DNA of 64,000 bases from Paraphaeosphaeria minitans (GCA_015832175.1 WJXW01000013.1:1178001-1242000), one strand, 5' to 3'; counted from the first letter of the stretch, positions 1 through 12,880 are shown. Made by a program: numbers and translations. The notes: a model not told the origin generated them from the sequence alone.

Positions 1-3000
1 ATTATGAACCTTAGAAGGTTCTTATAATCTATATAGATTTCTAGCGTTAAGTAACTAAGCGCGTCGACCCTCTAGTGTTTTAAGGCTTTAATAATAGTGT
101 AGAGTTTTTTATTATATATATTTTATTGTGTTTTGGCATTATTAAATTTGTATGAATAATAGGTAATTAGGTGTTCTTTACTATTACGTTTTTATTTAGC
201 GTAGGCGCCTAGCGCAAGATTACTAGCGTCTATTTTAAGCGTAGTAGTTTATTACTTCTAAAATAAATAAGGATAGGTTTTATAATACATACTATCTTAA
301 GAAGTTGGAATAACATTGCGCACTTATTTATCTATTTAAAGGGTACGTTCTTCTTTATAAGATTTATTAAAGGTATCGTGACCTTTACGTAATTTCACAT
401 GAATTATTAGTTAAATGTATAAAATTCTAAGAATTCTTAGATATTCCTAGCCGTTTTTAGTACTCGCCAGTTCTTAATATATTTAACTTTACTTAGTGCT
501 ATTTTAATTCCTTCTATAGTAATAATGTGTCCTAGGAATTTAAGTTATTTAACATTAAACTTATATTTCTTAAGTTTAATGTGAAGGCATGCTTTATCTA
601 GTGCTTCTAGTACTATCTAACTTAGTGTGGTTAGATTTGTTTTTAGAAAAGATAAGAATGTCGTCTATATACGTAATAATTAATATGTCTAGATATTTAC
701 AAAGTACGTTATTAATAAGTGCTATAAAAGCTGCTAGTGCATTTGTAAGTCTAAAAGGTATAACCTTATATTTAAATAGTCTATAGCGTAATTAAAACGC
801 TGTTTTCTATTCTTTACCTTTCTTGATTTATATAAGGTGTTCACCGTCTCTTAGATCTATTATTATAAATATCTTGGCTTAAAATAATTAATCTCGTAAC
901 TCTATAATATTTAGTAGTAGATATTAGTTCTTTATTATTATATTGTTAAGTTGTTAGTAGTTAACACATAGTCTATCTAATCTATCCTTTTTCTTAACAA
1001 ATATAAAAGGGCTTACTACTAGTAACTTTAATAGTTATATATATCCTTTCTTAAGGTTTATTTTAATAAAATCACGTTCTTTAAGGAGTTCTTCTCCTAT
1101 TTTACTATATAGTAGTCCAAAGGGTGGCGTCTTCTCTTTTTCCAGGTCTATTATAAGATCCTAGGGTTAATATTCTAGTAGGTTTACTTTTCCTTCCTTT
1201 TCTATAAATATGTGTGTCTATTTCTTATATTCTCTTAGTAAGGTAAGGATTGTGCTATTGTCCTCCTTCTCGCACTTCTTAATGTAGTAGTTCCTACTAG
1301 CGTCTACTAAAGTGTGCTTCTATTTTTTAACTATCTATTATAGTATTATATTGTTAATAACTCTCTTACCTACTATTATTTTTAGTTAATGCGTAGGCTT
1401 TATTTATAATATATAATTATAGTTTTTAAACAATATTTTCTTTGTACCCTAGTTAATCTGCGGGTTATACATTATTAACTAAAGTAATCTTTAGACTAAC
1501 TTATGCTTAGATTCTAGTAAGATATCTAAGGTAAGTTTCTCTCTATATCCTTAGACTATTATTATAGTTATAACCTTCTAGTATATCTAAGGTGTCTTAG
1601 GCATTAGTGATCTATTTACAACATAGATAATATAAGGTACTTTTTTCTCTAATATTATAAGTCCTGCTTGTCTTACTATTTAATAAGATATAAAGTTCCT
1701 TTCTACTCCTAAGTCTATAAGAGCTTAAGCCTATATTTCTTTTAGCCATACTAGTAGCTTAACTAATACTGTGCCTACTATAGTATTTAATTTAATAAAA
1801 TCGTTTTCTCGTCGAAGCTTAGGCCTAAAAAAGACATATATTTATGTAGGGTATAGTTAAGTTCTAGTGCCTAGTATACCTTTCTAAGTATCTACTTTTC
1901 TTATTGTTCTTAAGTACGTAGCTTATATAGATCGTCTTTTTCTTCCTATAAAGATGTTCTACTGTTTTTCCTCCTGTAGTCTTTACTATTCCTATGTACT
2001 AGTTAAATTAGTAGTTCTATTATTACTTCTTATATAGGGTAGTTTACAAAGCTGTCTAAATATTTGGCTATATAGTGGTATTTGTAGTCTTAATTTAGAT
2101 ACATGTACTAGTACAGTTATATATAGTCTCTATTAATAAGTATATTATAGTATTTATTACCCTTTAGCGTAAGGTAAGGAAAGTATTTTACTTATTATTT
2201 ATTTTAGAGGTGTTTATTATAAGCTATAATAGGGTAGTCTATCTATATCTATCTACAGCGTAGTTTCCTTCTAGGTTATTTCTTATTTCTTTTTTCTCTG
2301 CCTTATATTGTGCGTATATTAGTTCTTCGTAATACGTCTACATACAGAATTAGTATGTAGGGTCTTAGTAGTCTAGGTAGTACTTGAGTATATAGTCTAA
2401 CTTCTTATTTTTATAGGGTTGTATTCCTTTTAGTGCCTAGTAGGGTTCTATGTAGTCCTAAACATTTAATTTATACTTAGGTAATATAGGGTTGTCTTTT
2501 TCCCGCCTACTTTATAGGTAAGGAGTAGGAGATTTTAGTATCTTTTCTACGTCTTTTATATTATAGTATATATTAGAGTTGTCTTCTAGATCTTTATATA
2601 ATTATAAGTTAGGTAAATCTAATTACTTACTTTGTTCTAGTGTAACGTATTAGTAACTAAATAGCGTTATAATAACTTCTTATTTCTTATTAGGTTTTTA
2701 GTTCTTAATAGTTAGTACATTTAACTTAGTTTAATAGACTTTGTTCTTTAATCTATAGTTTCTGGCTATGTAGCCTAGTTTACTACATGTGAAGCATTTA
2801 TAGGTCTTAGTTATTAGTTATTAACTTCCATTAGAAACGCGTTTATTAGGCTGCTTAAGGCCTATTGTTTCTCCTTTTCCTTTACTTATATAGTTAAACT
2901 AGATATTTTCTATTAGTTTGTATCTCTAGTAATTCCTTAGTTATTACATTTAGACAATTCTAATAGGGTTTTTATAAACCACTTTTACTAGTTATCTAAA

Positions 3001-3660
3001 GCTTATTACTCTAGGGTTTTAGCAGAGCTTTTATTACAGTAAAAACTATTCTTTATTAATCCTAATAGTTTCTTTATATAGTTCTTTAAGGTTAGTAATT
3101 TACGCACTACTACGTAAGAGTTCCTTATATAGTTTCTGTTTAAGTCCTTGTTTATATATATTCTAAAGAGATATATTGTCCTAGTTAAGTTATACAGTGT
3201 ATCTATAAAACTTAGCTTTATACTTAGCTGCTAATTATTTCTAAGTTATAGTCTAAATCTTTACTTTTGTAATAGAGTCCTTAGTAGTAATTCTAAAGAG
3301 TTATTTAAGGTATTTCTTAAAGTTATTATAATTCTTAATAATGTTAACTACATTAGCGTGCTTATTTACGTAATTATTATTATTATTATTATTATAGTCC
3401 ATTCCTAGGTACTTTTTAAGGTAGGGATAGATTTATAATCCTGCATCTCCTCGTATATATATTACTATAAAGATAACCTTTTTCTTATCTTTAAGAGATT
3501 TGTCTAAGTTAAAGAAGTAAAGGTCTAACTAGAGAATCGAGACGTTAGTTTAAGATTATTTACTAAAGTAGAGATTAGGTTTGTGCGCCTTACTACTATC
3601 CTTTATAGGAGTAATCTTAGTAGCACCTAAAGCTATAGAAGAGGTAGGAGTTTATAAAGT
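1..3660 (-). pseudogene. RIP-degraded Gypsy gag-pol, 3' end missing
   Basis: Minus-strand reading (stops ignored) gives a retrotransposon gag with an Asn-rich run near 3370. A CCHC knuckle lies near 2762-2800 and reads CFTCSKLGYIARNY, with its His and last Cys turned to Tyr. A protease-like stretch and a reverse transcriptase follow. The RT active site near 650-680 still reads YIDDILIFSK, so its catalytic Asp pair is intact. The homologous site of the copy at 24.66 kb is mutated. RNase H is cut by the window edge. Confidence 0.85.
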
Positions 3661-3683
3661 ACTTATATTAAGGGTGTTTAAGA

Positions 3684-4094
3684 TGTTAAATCTAAGAGGG
3701 TCGCTAGTCCTAAAGGGTTAAGGTTAGTTCTTAGGCAGGAGTACTTACAAAAGATAGAAGGTCTTATTAATATAATAGTATCTTATAAAGTGTAATAAGT
3801 TAATAATTTAGTCTACTAGAATCTAAATAATAGATTAATAAACAGATTAAACATAAGTATAGAAAGTCTATCCTTATATTCCTATATAATAAGGCTGCTT
3901 AGCTACTTAGTGCCACTAAGTAACTAAGCACATTACGTAACCTACTTAGCTATTTAGTACTACTAAGTAACTAAACACATTACGTAACGTAATCTAAGTT
4001 GCTTAGCGTTCCTTTATTACGTTTATAACCCTATCGTCGCTTTATTACACCTTTATAAGCGCCTAAGTCCCACATTGTTATCCAGTTCGTAACA
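3684..4094 (-). repeat. 5' LTR of the 1-4094 Gypsy element (411 bp)
   Basis: The LTR runs from TGTTAAAT at 3684 to CGTAACA ending at 4094. Its outer parts match the LTRs at 21238 and 27533, but the central U3-like part differs clearly: it carries several ACTAAGTAACTAAGCAC-like direct repeats instead of the AATTAG repeats of the other copies. It is therefore a different LTR subfamily attached to similar gag-pol. Confidence 0.85.
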
Positions 4095-5693
4095 TTAACC
4101 CCTTCTTCTCTAGGATTAATTTTCCTAGGAAATAAAGGGTTAGGTGTATTACTAGAGGTTTTAAAGTATAATTAAGAACTTATAGCCTTATAGACTGTAA
4201 CACCTTTTTTATATTCTCCTTTTATAAGGATATTTCTATTCGGGAATATAACCTTAAAGCCTAATCTAGTAAATTCAGATCTAGTCCTCTTTCTATAAGT
4301 CTATTTAGGCTTATAAGATTAACACCTAGTTCTAGCACAAATAAAATCTTACTTAAGGTTACTTTTTTACTTATTCTAGTAAATAGGAGTTCTATATTTT
4401 TAACCCCTTTTACTACTATAGAGTTATTAGAAATTTTCTATTGAATACAGTTATCTGTAGGTTATAAAGTAGTAAATAACTCCTTTATATAATAAGTATA
4501 TATAGTAGTGCTAGAATCTAGTAAAAGTCTATTTCTTTAGACTTATTTTTAGGTATTTTAGTAGTAAGAATAGTCTCTCGTTCGTATTATTACTCCTTTC
4601 TTTAAGATTTCCCTTTCGAGCCTTACAGCTTTTAGCCTTTTTATTAGGAGATTTAACCTAGTAATTAGACTCTATATATCCCTCTTTACTACAGTAGGAA
4701 TAAAGGTCTTTTTTAGTATTTTTTCTAGTAGTCATAGGCATTTCTACGTCTTTATCTTCTCTAGAGTTATTATTATTTACTCTAGGAAGTAGATTACTGT
4801 TATTAAAGCCTTTTCCTATAGAACTTATTCTCCTAGATTCGTCTAGGAGCTGGCTTACTATAGAATCTAAATCTAGGTCTTCTCCCATTTTATTATTTAT
4901 CCTAATAGATTAAGTAACAACTGTAATAATATACTTATAATCCCTAGTATTTGGATTATTTAGAAGCAATGCTCCTAGGAATTTCTTATAAACATTAATA
5001 GACTTAGTCTCTAGGTTATTGACTAGCCTTTTAAAGCTATTAACGTAGCTTTCTAGATTATTTTTATAGCTAGTTAAAGTAGTGTTAATAAGGTCTTTAC
5101 TTAGTATAAATTTACAACTAAATTCCTTTAGCTTATAAATTTCTTTTAACTTATTTTAAAGTATATAGGAATTTGTTATAAATCTAGTTTATACTAGAGG
5201 GCTATCTTCTAAGGAAACTTTTAAAATACTAGTCGCTTTAGGAACTTTTTGTAAAGAGGAGGTAGAGGTAGAGGATAAAGAGTAACCTTCTAGACCTTCT
5301 AGTACCTTCTCTCGCCTAGTACTAGTTACCTAGAATAGTAGATACTAGGGTACTAGAGGGCAGATCGAACGTAGTTAAATAGAGCAATAACACCTTAGGT
5401 ATAGGCTTAGAATTGCTATCTAGGATAAAGAGTACACGTAGAAGGTAACTCTCCTTATATATATAGTAGAGACTCTAGAGTATTCTACTTAATAATTCTC
5501 TACTATCTATAACCTCACCTATAACGTTACCTATAACGTCACCTTATAACGTTACCTATAACGTTACCTAGTATCCATAGGGCTAGAACGTCATTATGAC
5601 GTCATTATGACGTTATTATAACGTTATTATAGAAACCTTTAGAATATAGAAAAGGTAACTCTAGGAACCTTTAAAGGTTACGTATTCCTTACA
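4095..5693 (-). mobile_element. Ty1/Copia 5' fragment: LTR, gag, protease
   Basis: The LTR begins (minus strand) at 5693 with TGTAAGGAATA. Downstream a PBS-like TAGTATC (a RIP form of TGGTATC, the usual Copia half-tRNA primer site) lies near 5330-5345. A gag frame follows: a UBN2-like region at about 5250-4900, then a segment near 4888-4658 that is open from ATG. It ends in a degraded CCHC knuckle, YCSKEGYIESNY. A Copia-type aspartic protease (LDSSTTIYT..., with LGVNLISLNRL further on) ends near 4260. The rest of pol is missing, cut by the Gypsy insertion whose LTR ends at 4094. A second copy of its 5' end is split over 13752 to about 28170. Confidence 0.8.
5515..5632. repeat. ACGTTA/ACGTCA minisatellite inside the Copia LTR
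   Basis: There are tandem imperfect units of about 11-12 bp around TATAACGTTACC, then short TGACGTCATTA-type units. The same array is found in the other Copia copy at about 13840-13911 and 21110-21135. Gypsy C inserted inside that array, duplicating ACGTT. The array is part of the LTR and is not a telomeric or CRISPR-type repeat. Confidence 0.75.
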
Positions 5694-5854
5694 CTTTTCC
5701 CTATAAAAGGGCTTATTATTCTAGGGCTAGGTCTTAGATATTACTAGACATAACCTCTAGACAACCCTCTTTAATAAGGTAGGGCTCTATTTTAATAGGC
5801 TAAATTTTGTAGTTCTTAGAACTACTTAACTTAGGGATTTTAAATAGAAAGTCT

Positions 5855-6070
5855 TGTAACAGGTAGATCACGATATTGTTGTGGTGTTGTGGTATCTAGC
5901 GCCAAGGCCTTATAGAGGGTCTGTGCGCTAAGCGAGCTAGCTGCGCAAAACCTACGCTACGCGTTAACTTAATATAAGACAAGTATTATTCTATTAATAT
6001 TACTAGAGTTATCCTTTCACTGTCCTTCCTAGTGTGAAGCAAGTACTATTGCCTATAACTAGACCTTATA
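5855..6070 (+). repeat. 5' LTR of Gypsy A (216 bp)
   Basis: It runs from TGTAACAGGTAGATC to GACCTTATA. It is the first of three family-A LTR sequences in the window; the others start at 12163 and 62061. Confidence 0.85.
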
Positions 6071-6309
6071 TAATAATACTTTATCTATAATAGTCTAAAG
6101 ATAGCTCTTAGAGTTATATAAGCTACTAGTAGGGGGTAGACTTTACCTAAAGCCCCTAAAGGTAGCGAAGACCCTCTTACCTAGTATATAGGAGGAGAGC
6201 TAGCAATATATAACTTAAGGCTACCTTTAACACTTAAGTAGCGTATCCTAGTTGCTAAAAAGAAGCGCAATAAGCTTCGCGCTATATATTAACTTTATGC
6301 CTTAGAAGA

Positions 6310-9300
6310 CAAAATCTCCTAACTTAAAAGTATAAGCCGAACCCCTAGCGTAGCAGTTACTACTAAGAACATGAAAATCTTATCTACTAATATATATAAG
6401 TAGAACGCGCCTATAGTGTATATAGTAATATACGTTAAGCGTGCGCTTTAACCTAAGGACCCTACTAAATACACAAGTAAGAACTTTAAGGAGTATTATA
6501 AATTCTTCTATTCTTATAAAGTAGCCTTTCGCCTTTTACTATAAGAATTTATGTAGGATAGAGATAAAGTTATCTAGGTGATATAGTACCTTATAGGCAA
6601 CCTAAGAGAACTATAGTATATATACTATAAGCGCACCTTTAAAGCTAAGGGAGAAACACCTACTTAGAAGTACTTTAAGTAGTATATACTTAACTTACTT
6701 TTAGACCTAGTAAATTATAGCCTAGAAGTAGCTACAGCGTATGCTGAAGTAATATAGTAAAGAAACTAAACTATTTACTCCTTTATAACTTACTTTAATG
6801 TCCTTAAAGATTAACTTATATTTTATACTAAAAAGTAAAAGGGGTAGCACCTCTTTTCTAAGCTTAAACCTAAGCTATAGAGGGCTATTACTAACTACTA
6901 TTAGGTGCCTATAACTAGAGAAGACTTTATCGCTTTAGGCTCTACGCTTAAGCAAAACCTACGCCGCGCACCTATAATATAGGAGTTAAGCCCACGTTAT
7001 GTATTAAAGAAATCTAAGGATACTACGCTAAACTGCTAAATATCTAAAGGTAATAGCAAGACCTAAGATAAGAAAAGTGTTACCTACTATAAGTGCTATA
7101 AAACTAGCCACTATACTAATAAATATAGAAGTAGTAATCCTAACTAGATTCCTGTATAAGTAAATTATGTGGGAAAAGGCTAAGCCTTACCTATAATCTA
7201 GGTATAGTAAGGCGCCTACTAATTTATATCTTACTAGGTATAAAGCGCACGTGTAGCGCAGCTAAAGATATAGGTCTAGAGAGGGAACTCTAAATAATTC
7301 TTAACCTATAGGCTAATATTAGCCTAATTAGCTAAATTATTGCTGTTAAAATAAATCTAAAGCCTATTAAAGGGGCTAAGCTCCCTAAACAAGGATAGAT
7401 TAGGGCCTAAAGGTAAAGTAGCTACGCCGCCTATACGCTCTAGGTGCGTATTATAGATAATACAGGAGTAGAGCGCAGGACGAAGACTACTATTTATAGC
7501 GTTAATAAAGAAGGGATCCCTCTCCTACTTAGTAACCCCTTCCTATAAGAAAGTAATATCCACCTTAATTACAGCTTATAAATATAGCACTAGGGCTATA
7601 CTACAGCTTTAATACAGCTTATTACTATAAGGGACTTTAAAGATAACATAGAGTATACTAGCTTAGATTTATTTCTTCTAGGGGTCTTACAGATAACTAG
7701 TGTAAGCTTAGAGCACCTAGCGCGCATTAATAAAGCGTACACAGCGTAAGTACTGCGCATTCTTAACATATTACGCAAATATAGTAACGTATTTAATAAA
7801 AAAGCAGCGTTTACTCTACTAAATTTCAAGAAGTCTAATTATGCTATCCCTATTATAGAGGGAAAGGAACCTTCTTATAGACTACTCTATAATCTCTTAG
7901 AGCAGGAGCTTAAGGTACTTTAGGAGTATCTAGAAGATACCTTAAAAAAGGGATAGATTAGGCATAGCACTAGCCTAGCTAGAGCACTAATTCTATTCAC
8001 CCCTAAGAAAAATAGCACACTACAGCTTTACGTAGATTATTAGGGCCTTAACGCGATTACTATTAAGGATTATTACCTACTACCCTTAGTTAGAGAGACG
8101 CTTAACCGCCTATTAGGCGTATACTATTATACAACCCTTAATCTTCGCAACGCCTACTATAGAATTTAGATCTAGGTAGGAGACAAGTAGAAAACTACAT
8201 TCTAAACTCGCTACAGCCACTTTAAATACTTAGTAATACTATTTAGCTTAACTAATACCCCTATAAGCTTCTAGGCATATATTAATAAGGCACTAGCACT
8301 ACACCTAGATTACATATATATTATGTATCTAGATAATATACTTATCTATACCTATAATAAGGATCTTACGCTTTATTAGCGTGCTATCTACACTATGCTT
8401 AAATTACTGTATAAGGCTAAACTTTTTATTAATTTAACTAAGTGTATATTCGCCTTAGGCAAAGTCTACTTCTTTAGTTTTATTATAACTACGCGAGAAA
8501 TCCGCGCTAATCCTATACACATAGCAACTATTATAGAATAGCTACAGCTAACTAGTATCTAAGAGCTCTAGTTATTTCTAGGCTTTATAAACTTTTACAG
8601 GCAATTTATTAAGATATATACGTAAGAAACCGCTCCTCTTTTAGACTTATTTAAGAAGAACTAAGTGTTCTAATAGTTAGTAGAAGCTAATAATACTTTT
8701 AAAATACTTAAAACGCGCTTCTTAAGTACGTCTATCCTACGCTACTTTAACCCTACGCTGCTAATCTAATTAGAGACTAACGTATTTACTTTTATAATAT
8801 GCGGTATGCTTTCGCAGCTATTTAAGGACTAGAAGTAGCACCTAGTTACTTTTATGTTAAGAAAACTTTAAGCAGCAGAGCTAAATTATAAGGTATATAA
8901 TCTTAAACTCCTTACTATTATCTACTGCTTTAAGTAATAGAGCCATTATTTAGATAGCACGCAGCACACAATTTAAGTGCTAAGTAACTATAATAACTTA
9001 CGCGGTATACGCGCTATATAGAAGCTAAACCTATAATGAGTATAATAAGTAATATACCTAGCAGCTTTTAATTTTAAAGTGGAACACTGCCTAGGGAAAA
9101 CAAACCCAGCAGATAGACTATTAAGAAGGGCAGATTACGCATAGGAGAACCTATTGCTAATCTATTTATTACCTACCCTATAGAACAAAATACTATAGAG
9201 GACTAAGTATAGTAGAGTAAGCAGATCTACAAATAAGCCAAGCTTATTAGGCGTATATAAGACGCATGTTACTAATATTTATAGAGCTATAAAGGTCCCT

Positions 9301-10990
9301 ACTACTAGTGCTATAGTGTGTACGCTATGCATACCACGCTTACTAGCTAGAGTATTAGTTAATAGTAAACCTATAATAAAAGAGTCTAATCTTATTACTA
9401 AAATTCAGTAGCTTTAGGAAAGGAACACCTTTACTATTAAGCGTATTACTAGCTTAAGGCGTAAAAGAAGCACTTAAAGTAGTAGTAAAGCGTAAGTATA
9501 GCGCCTTAATAAAATAGAAGTCCTAAGGTATAATAGTAGATTATACATCCTAGATAAACTAGTAATTAGGCAAGAGATTTTGTTCCAGCACTATAATATA
9601 TATATAGCAGGCCACTTTAGCGTACGTAGAACGCTTAAGGCTATTAAGAGGACCTACTATTAGCCTCTTATAGGTTAAGATATTTAGAAGTACGTAAGAA
9701 CTTATGCTATTTGCTAAAGGAGTAAAGCTCTAAGGCATAGTAAGTATAGCTAGCTATTACCTCTCATAATACTAAAGGATATTTTTAAGAAAGTCTTACT
9801 AGACTTTATAACTAGATTCCCACTAGTAAAGAATTAAGGTAGCTACGCTTTTAATGCAATTCTTGTAATTATATACCACTTCTTTAAGATAGCTATCTAT
9901 ATTCCTATATAGAAAATATGGGATATAAAGGAATTTATAGAAGCCTACTTCTAAGAGGTTATCTTAAAGTTTAGTATTTAGAAAGGTATTATATCTAATA
10001 GGGGCTCTACCTTTACTTTCGCTTTTTAGGCAGAAATATGCTACTAACTATAGGTAAAGCGTAGGCTTAGCACTACTTTCTACCCCTAAACAGACAGGTA
10101 AACAGAGCACCAGAATTAGACGCTTAAACAATACCTTTATATATTTATTACACCTCTACAAACAAACTAGGTTAAACTGCTCCTAACAGCTTAATTTGTA
10201 TACAATAACTCTATCCACAATTTAATAAAAACAACGCCTTTCTATACAGTATATAGTAAGCACCCTATTCTTACTATACCTCCTATAGACAGTAGGCTAG
10301 AGGGGGAGCTACTAGATGTAGTTAAGAAAGTAAAACGTATACACAGCACACGCATATTACTTACAAAGCACCTACGCTTAGTATAAGAGTATTAGAGCTA
10401 GTACTATAATAAGAAACATAAGTAAAAGTTATTCTAAAGAGGCGACTTAGTCCTACTTAGCACGAAGAATATACACATGCCTTAATAACTAAGTAAGAAG
10501 CTATGAAGAAAATTTATTAGGCCCTTCTAAGTGCAGGACGTAGTTAGAACATAGGCATACTATCTACTCCTCCTACTATACTATTACATTTATAATATGT
10601 TTTACATTTCCCTTCTTGAATAATAGAAACTAAGGCTAGGAGTAGAGAATATTAACACCTAGCTACTAGAGGTTACACCTAAAGGAGGAGAAGCCTAGAA
10701 AGTAGAAGAAATCCTAGCTAAGTAAATAAGAAAGAGGTAAAAGTAATACCTACTCTACTAGAAAGGCTATAATAAGACTTAGGACACCTAGATTCCAAAG
10801 TTAGACTTTAAAGATATAGATAACCTAGTCTAAACCTTTAAAGGGAAAAGAGCTGCGCATATAAAGGAAAAGCAAAAAACATAATAAGAGTATATAAAAC
10901 GCAGATATAACGCATATTATTATAAAGCACTATAGCTTAAGGAGCACTTATAGCTTATTAGGAGTATTTACCTAAAGCCTATAGGCTAGC
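6310..10990 (+). pseudogene. RIP-degraded gag-pol of Gypsy A
   Basis: Reading through TAA/TAG stops gives these domains: gag at about 6420-7020; a CCHC knuckle at 7084-7129 (spacing C-x2-C-x4-H-x4-C, two Cys now Tyr); RT at about 7840-8500 with YLDN replacing YLDD at 8326-8337; RNase H at about 8740-9010; an HHCC-type integrase finger at about 9580-9720; an integrase core at about 9780-10280; and a chromodomain-like tail at about 10690-10830. The RT catalytic Asp-to-Asn change is a G-to-A transition, as RIP would cause. No residual function is expected. Confidence 0.85.
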
Positions 10991-11149
10991 TTCTAAGAAG
11001 TAATCTAACTAAACTACGCGCTACCTACGCCCCTACTACTTATTATCCTTATTATCTTTACTATCCTTACTATCCTTACCTACTACACTTCTAGTAGTAA
11101 CCTCCTTCTTACTCTCTTTATTACTATTGTCTAAGTCGCCCTTATTACA

Positions 11150-11900
11150 GTAAGGAGTAGACGCTAGATTAACTTAAGATAAGTTATTAGTATACGTTTT
11201 AAGTATAGGAAAGGTGCGAACTTACTATCTACTATATAAGGGGAATAACCACCTTAAAAGTATTAGTAATCTAACGCTACTCTACTAGGATTAAGCCTAG
11301 GTACTAAAGGCTAGTAGTAGGCACTTAGGTTGCTACACCTATAGGTGTACTAATATAAACTATAATACGCTAGTAGTTAGCTAGCTCTAAGTTAAATTAC
11401 TTCCAGTAATAAGCTAGTTTTAGGCTTACTACTTTTACACACTTATCTGTTTTACGCTGCCTACCTAAGGTCTCTATAACTATAATATAGCAGTAGTCAC
11501 AAAGGGCGTATAAGCAATTAAGGTGCCTATTTATCGCCTTTAGCACCTATAGGTATTAGCTAAAGCGCATATATAACGCGCGACTTTAGACATACTAAGT
11601 CACACCCTCCGCAATTACCTTTAACGTAATAGTTACAGCGCTTATTATTATCTTTAGCATAGTCCTTAGGGAGCTTTACTAAGTTCTATACGTAGTATAT
11701 ATAAGTTATAAGCACTATATTATAGTCTACACACTTAGCATCTCTGCTAAACGTAAAGGCGGCAGTATTATAGAGATTAGACTTCTTAATATATTTAGGT
11801 ACTAAGTAGTACAGCATCTTAAGTAATTAAAAGGGTTATTTAAAGATTAAGCGCTCTATCTATACTAAAAATAAGTTATACGTGTGTTACATAGGTAGAG
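11150..11900 (-). pseudogene. Decayed antisense ORF downstream of Gypsy A pol
   Basis: Between the end of pol and the 3' LTR the minus strand reads as a coherent protein if TAA/TAG are taken as former Gln codons. An ATG at 11817 is in frame and the frame is open on both sides of it. A Cys-rich patch (RCNYYVKGNCGGCDLVC) near 11600 suggests a zinc-binding module. I do not recognise the family. The placement parallels the antisense frames in Gypsy C and Gypsy B. Confidence is limited because RIP also removes TGA stops. Confidence 0.4.
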
Positions 11901-12162
11901 AGTACACAAAGACTAAAATAACATTAACACTATATAGCCCTATTACTTTATATTACAAGAGGCTACAGTAAATAAAAGGCGTAAGAGCCTTACAATAAAT
12001 AACACGCATAATACGTTTACAACATACACTATTTACTTACAACGCGCTGCTATTACGTACGTAACACGTACCCCTATAGACACTCTTTTCCTTTCCTATA
12101 AGATAAGGTTTTTATTAAGGCTATAGTATGCTGTAGAGGACTATAGCTAGAGGGGGAGGTTC

Positions 12163-12358
12163 TATAATAGGTAGATTACAATATTATTATAGTGTTGTAG
12201 TATCTAGCGCTAAGGCCTTATAGAGGGTCTGTGCGCTAAGCGAGCTAGCTGCGTAAAACCTACACTGCAAGTATTATTCGATTAATATTACTAGAGTTAT
12301 CCTTTCACTATCCTTCCTAGTGTGAAGCAAGTACTATTGCCTATAACCAGACCTTACA
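12163..12358 (+). repeat. 3' LTR of Gypsy A (196 bp)
   Basis: It runs from TATAATAGGTAGATT (the TG start now TA) to GACCTTACA. It lacks about 20 bp present in the middle of the 5' LTR and is preceded directly by the polypurine tract. Confidence 0.85.
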
Positions 12359-12474
12359 TTACTATACTTCTTACTTTTTTTACTATAAGTTCTAGTTCTA
12401 ATTACTTATTATCTAAGCTAATATCTTTTTCTTTTAGGTAAACTAGCTAACCCTAGCACTCGCCTTTTTATAGA

Positions 12475-12880
12475 TATGGAAATAAGAATCTATAGTATAT
12501 AAATTATCTATTACGTATATGTAAAAGAGTTCTCCTTTGCATATACGCCTACACGATATAGTTATAAGCCTAGTTCACGCGTTATTCTGTTAACGCTAAT
12601 CGTGCAGAGACTTTCTTTTACTAAAACCTTTTATTTAAGTCACGCTAGAAGCTTATAGAGTATAAACTATTAAAGAGCTATTTAGGACTAGTAGCTAACC
12701 CTATAGGGTAAGAGAAGTGTCCTTAAAAGAAACTAACTACTATATGTGTTAAAGACTACAAACTAACTATAGTACACGTTAATAATCTAGGGGGTGTGTG
12801 GAAATAAGGGTCTATAGTATATAGATTATCTATTACGTACGTGTAAAAGAGTTCTCTTTTGCACATACGCTAACACGCCA
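12475..12880 (+). mobile_element. Miniature LTR element (TRIM-like), 406 bp
   Basis: Two 84-bp direct repeats, 12475-12558 and 12797-12880, bound a short interior. The right copy begins TGTGGAAATAAGGG and ends CGCCA; the left begins TATGGAAATAAG. A G-rich tract, CTAGGGGGTG, lies immediately before the right copy, where a polypurine tract should be. The interior of about 240 bp has no coding capacity, so this fits a terminal-repeat retrotransposon in miniature or an internally deleted Copia element. No matching target duplication was seen. Confidence 0.6.

Larger units (their letters stand above)
1..4094 (-). mobile_element. Ty3/Gypsy chromovirus (family B relative), 5' part, cut by window edge
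   Basis: This is the reverse complement of a Gypsy element closely related to the complete copy at 21238-27943. Its 5' LTR is at 3684-4094. Reading leftward, gag, protease, RT and the start of RNase H follow before the window ends; integrase and the 3' LTR lie outside. The element interrupts the Copia gag/protease region that starts at 4095. No target duplication can be checked because the other end is missing. It is riddled with TAA/TAG stops at expected Gln positions, as RIP produces, so it is dead. The identification is firm; the exact family name is unknown. Confidence 0.9.
5855..12358 (+). mobile_element. Ty3/Gypsy chromovirus family A, complete but RIP-degraded
   Basis: It has direct LTRs at 5855-6070 and 12163-12358, a polypurine tract AGAGGGGGAGGTTC at 12150-12162 immediately before the 3' LTR, and gag-pol in the plus direction. 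Domain order is gag, protease, RT, RNase H, integrase, chromodomain, which defines chromoviruses. The 5-bp flanks (AGTCT and TTACT) do not match, so recombination or later decay of the target duplication is likely. The 5' LTR is about 20 bp longer than the 3' LTR. A further LTR piece (62061) and an inverted pol piece (62777-64000) of the same family lie on the far side of the gene island. Confidence 0.9.

Noticed and set aside
589..786. 65-codon plus-strand open frame in the left block
   Set aside because: It lies antisense to the RT domain of the Gypsy element and shows no protein-like character.
4658..4888. 76-codon minus-strand open frame as a stand-alone gene
   Set aside because: It is an uninterrupted piece of Copia gag; the frame continues on both sides with RIP stops and shows the CCHC knuckle.
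5515..5632. Regular ACGTTA repeats as a possible CRISPR or telomere-like array
   Set aside because: The units are contiguous without spacers and are part of a Copia LTR that is found again elsewhere in the window.
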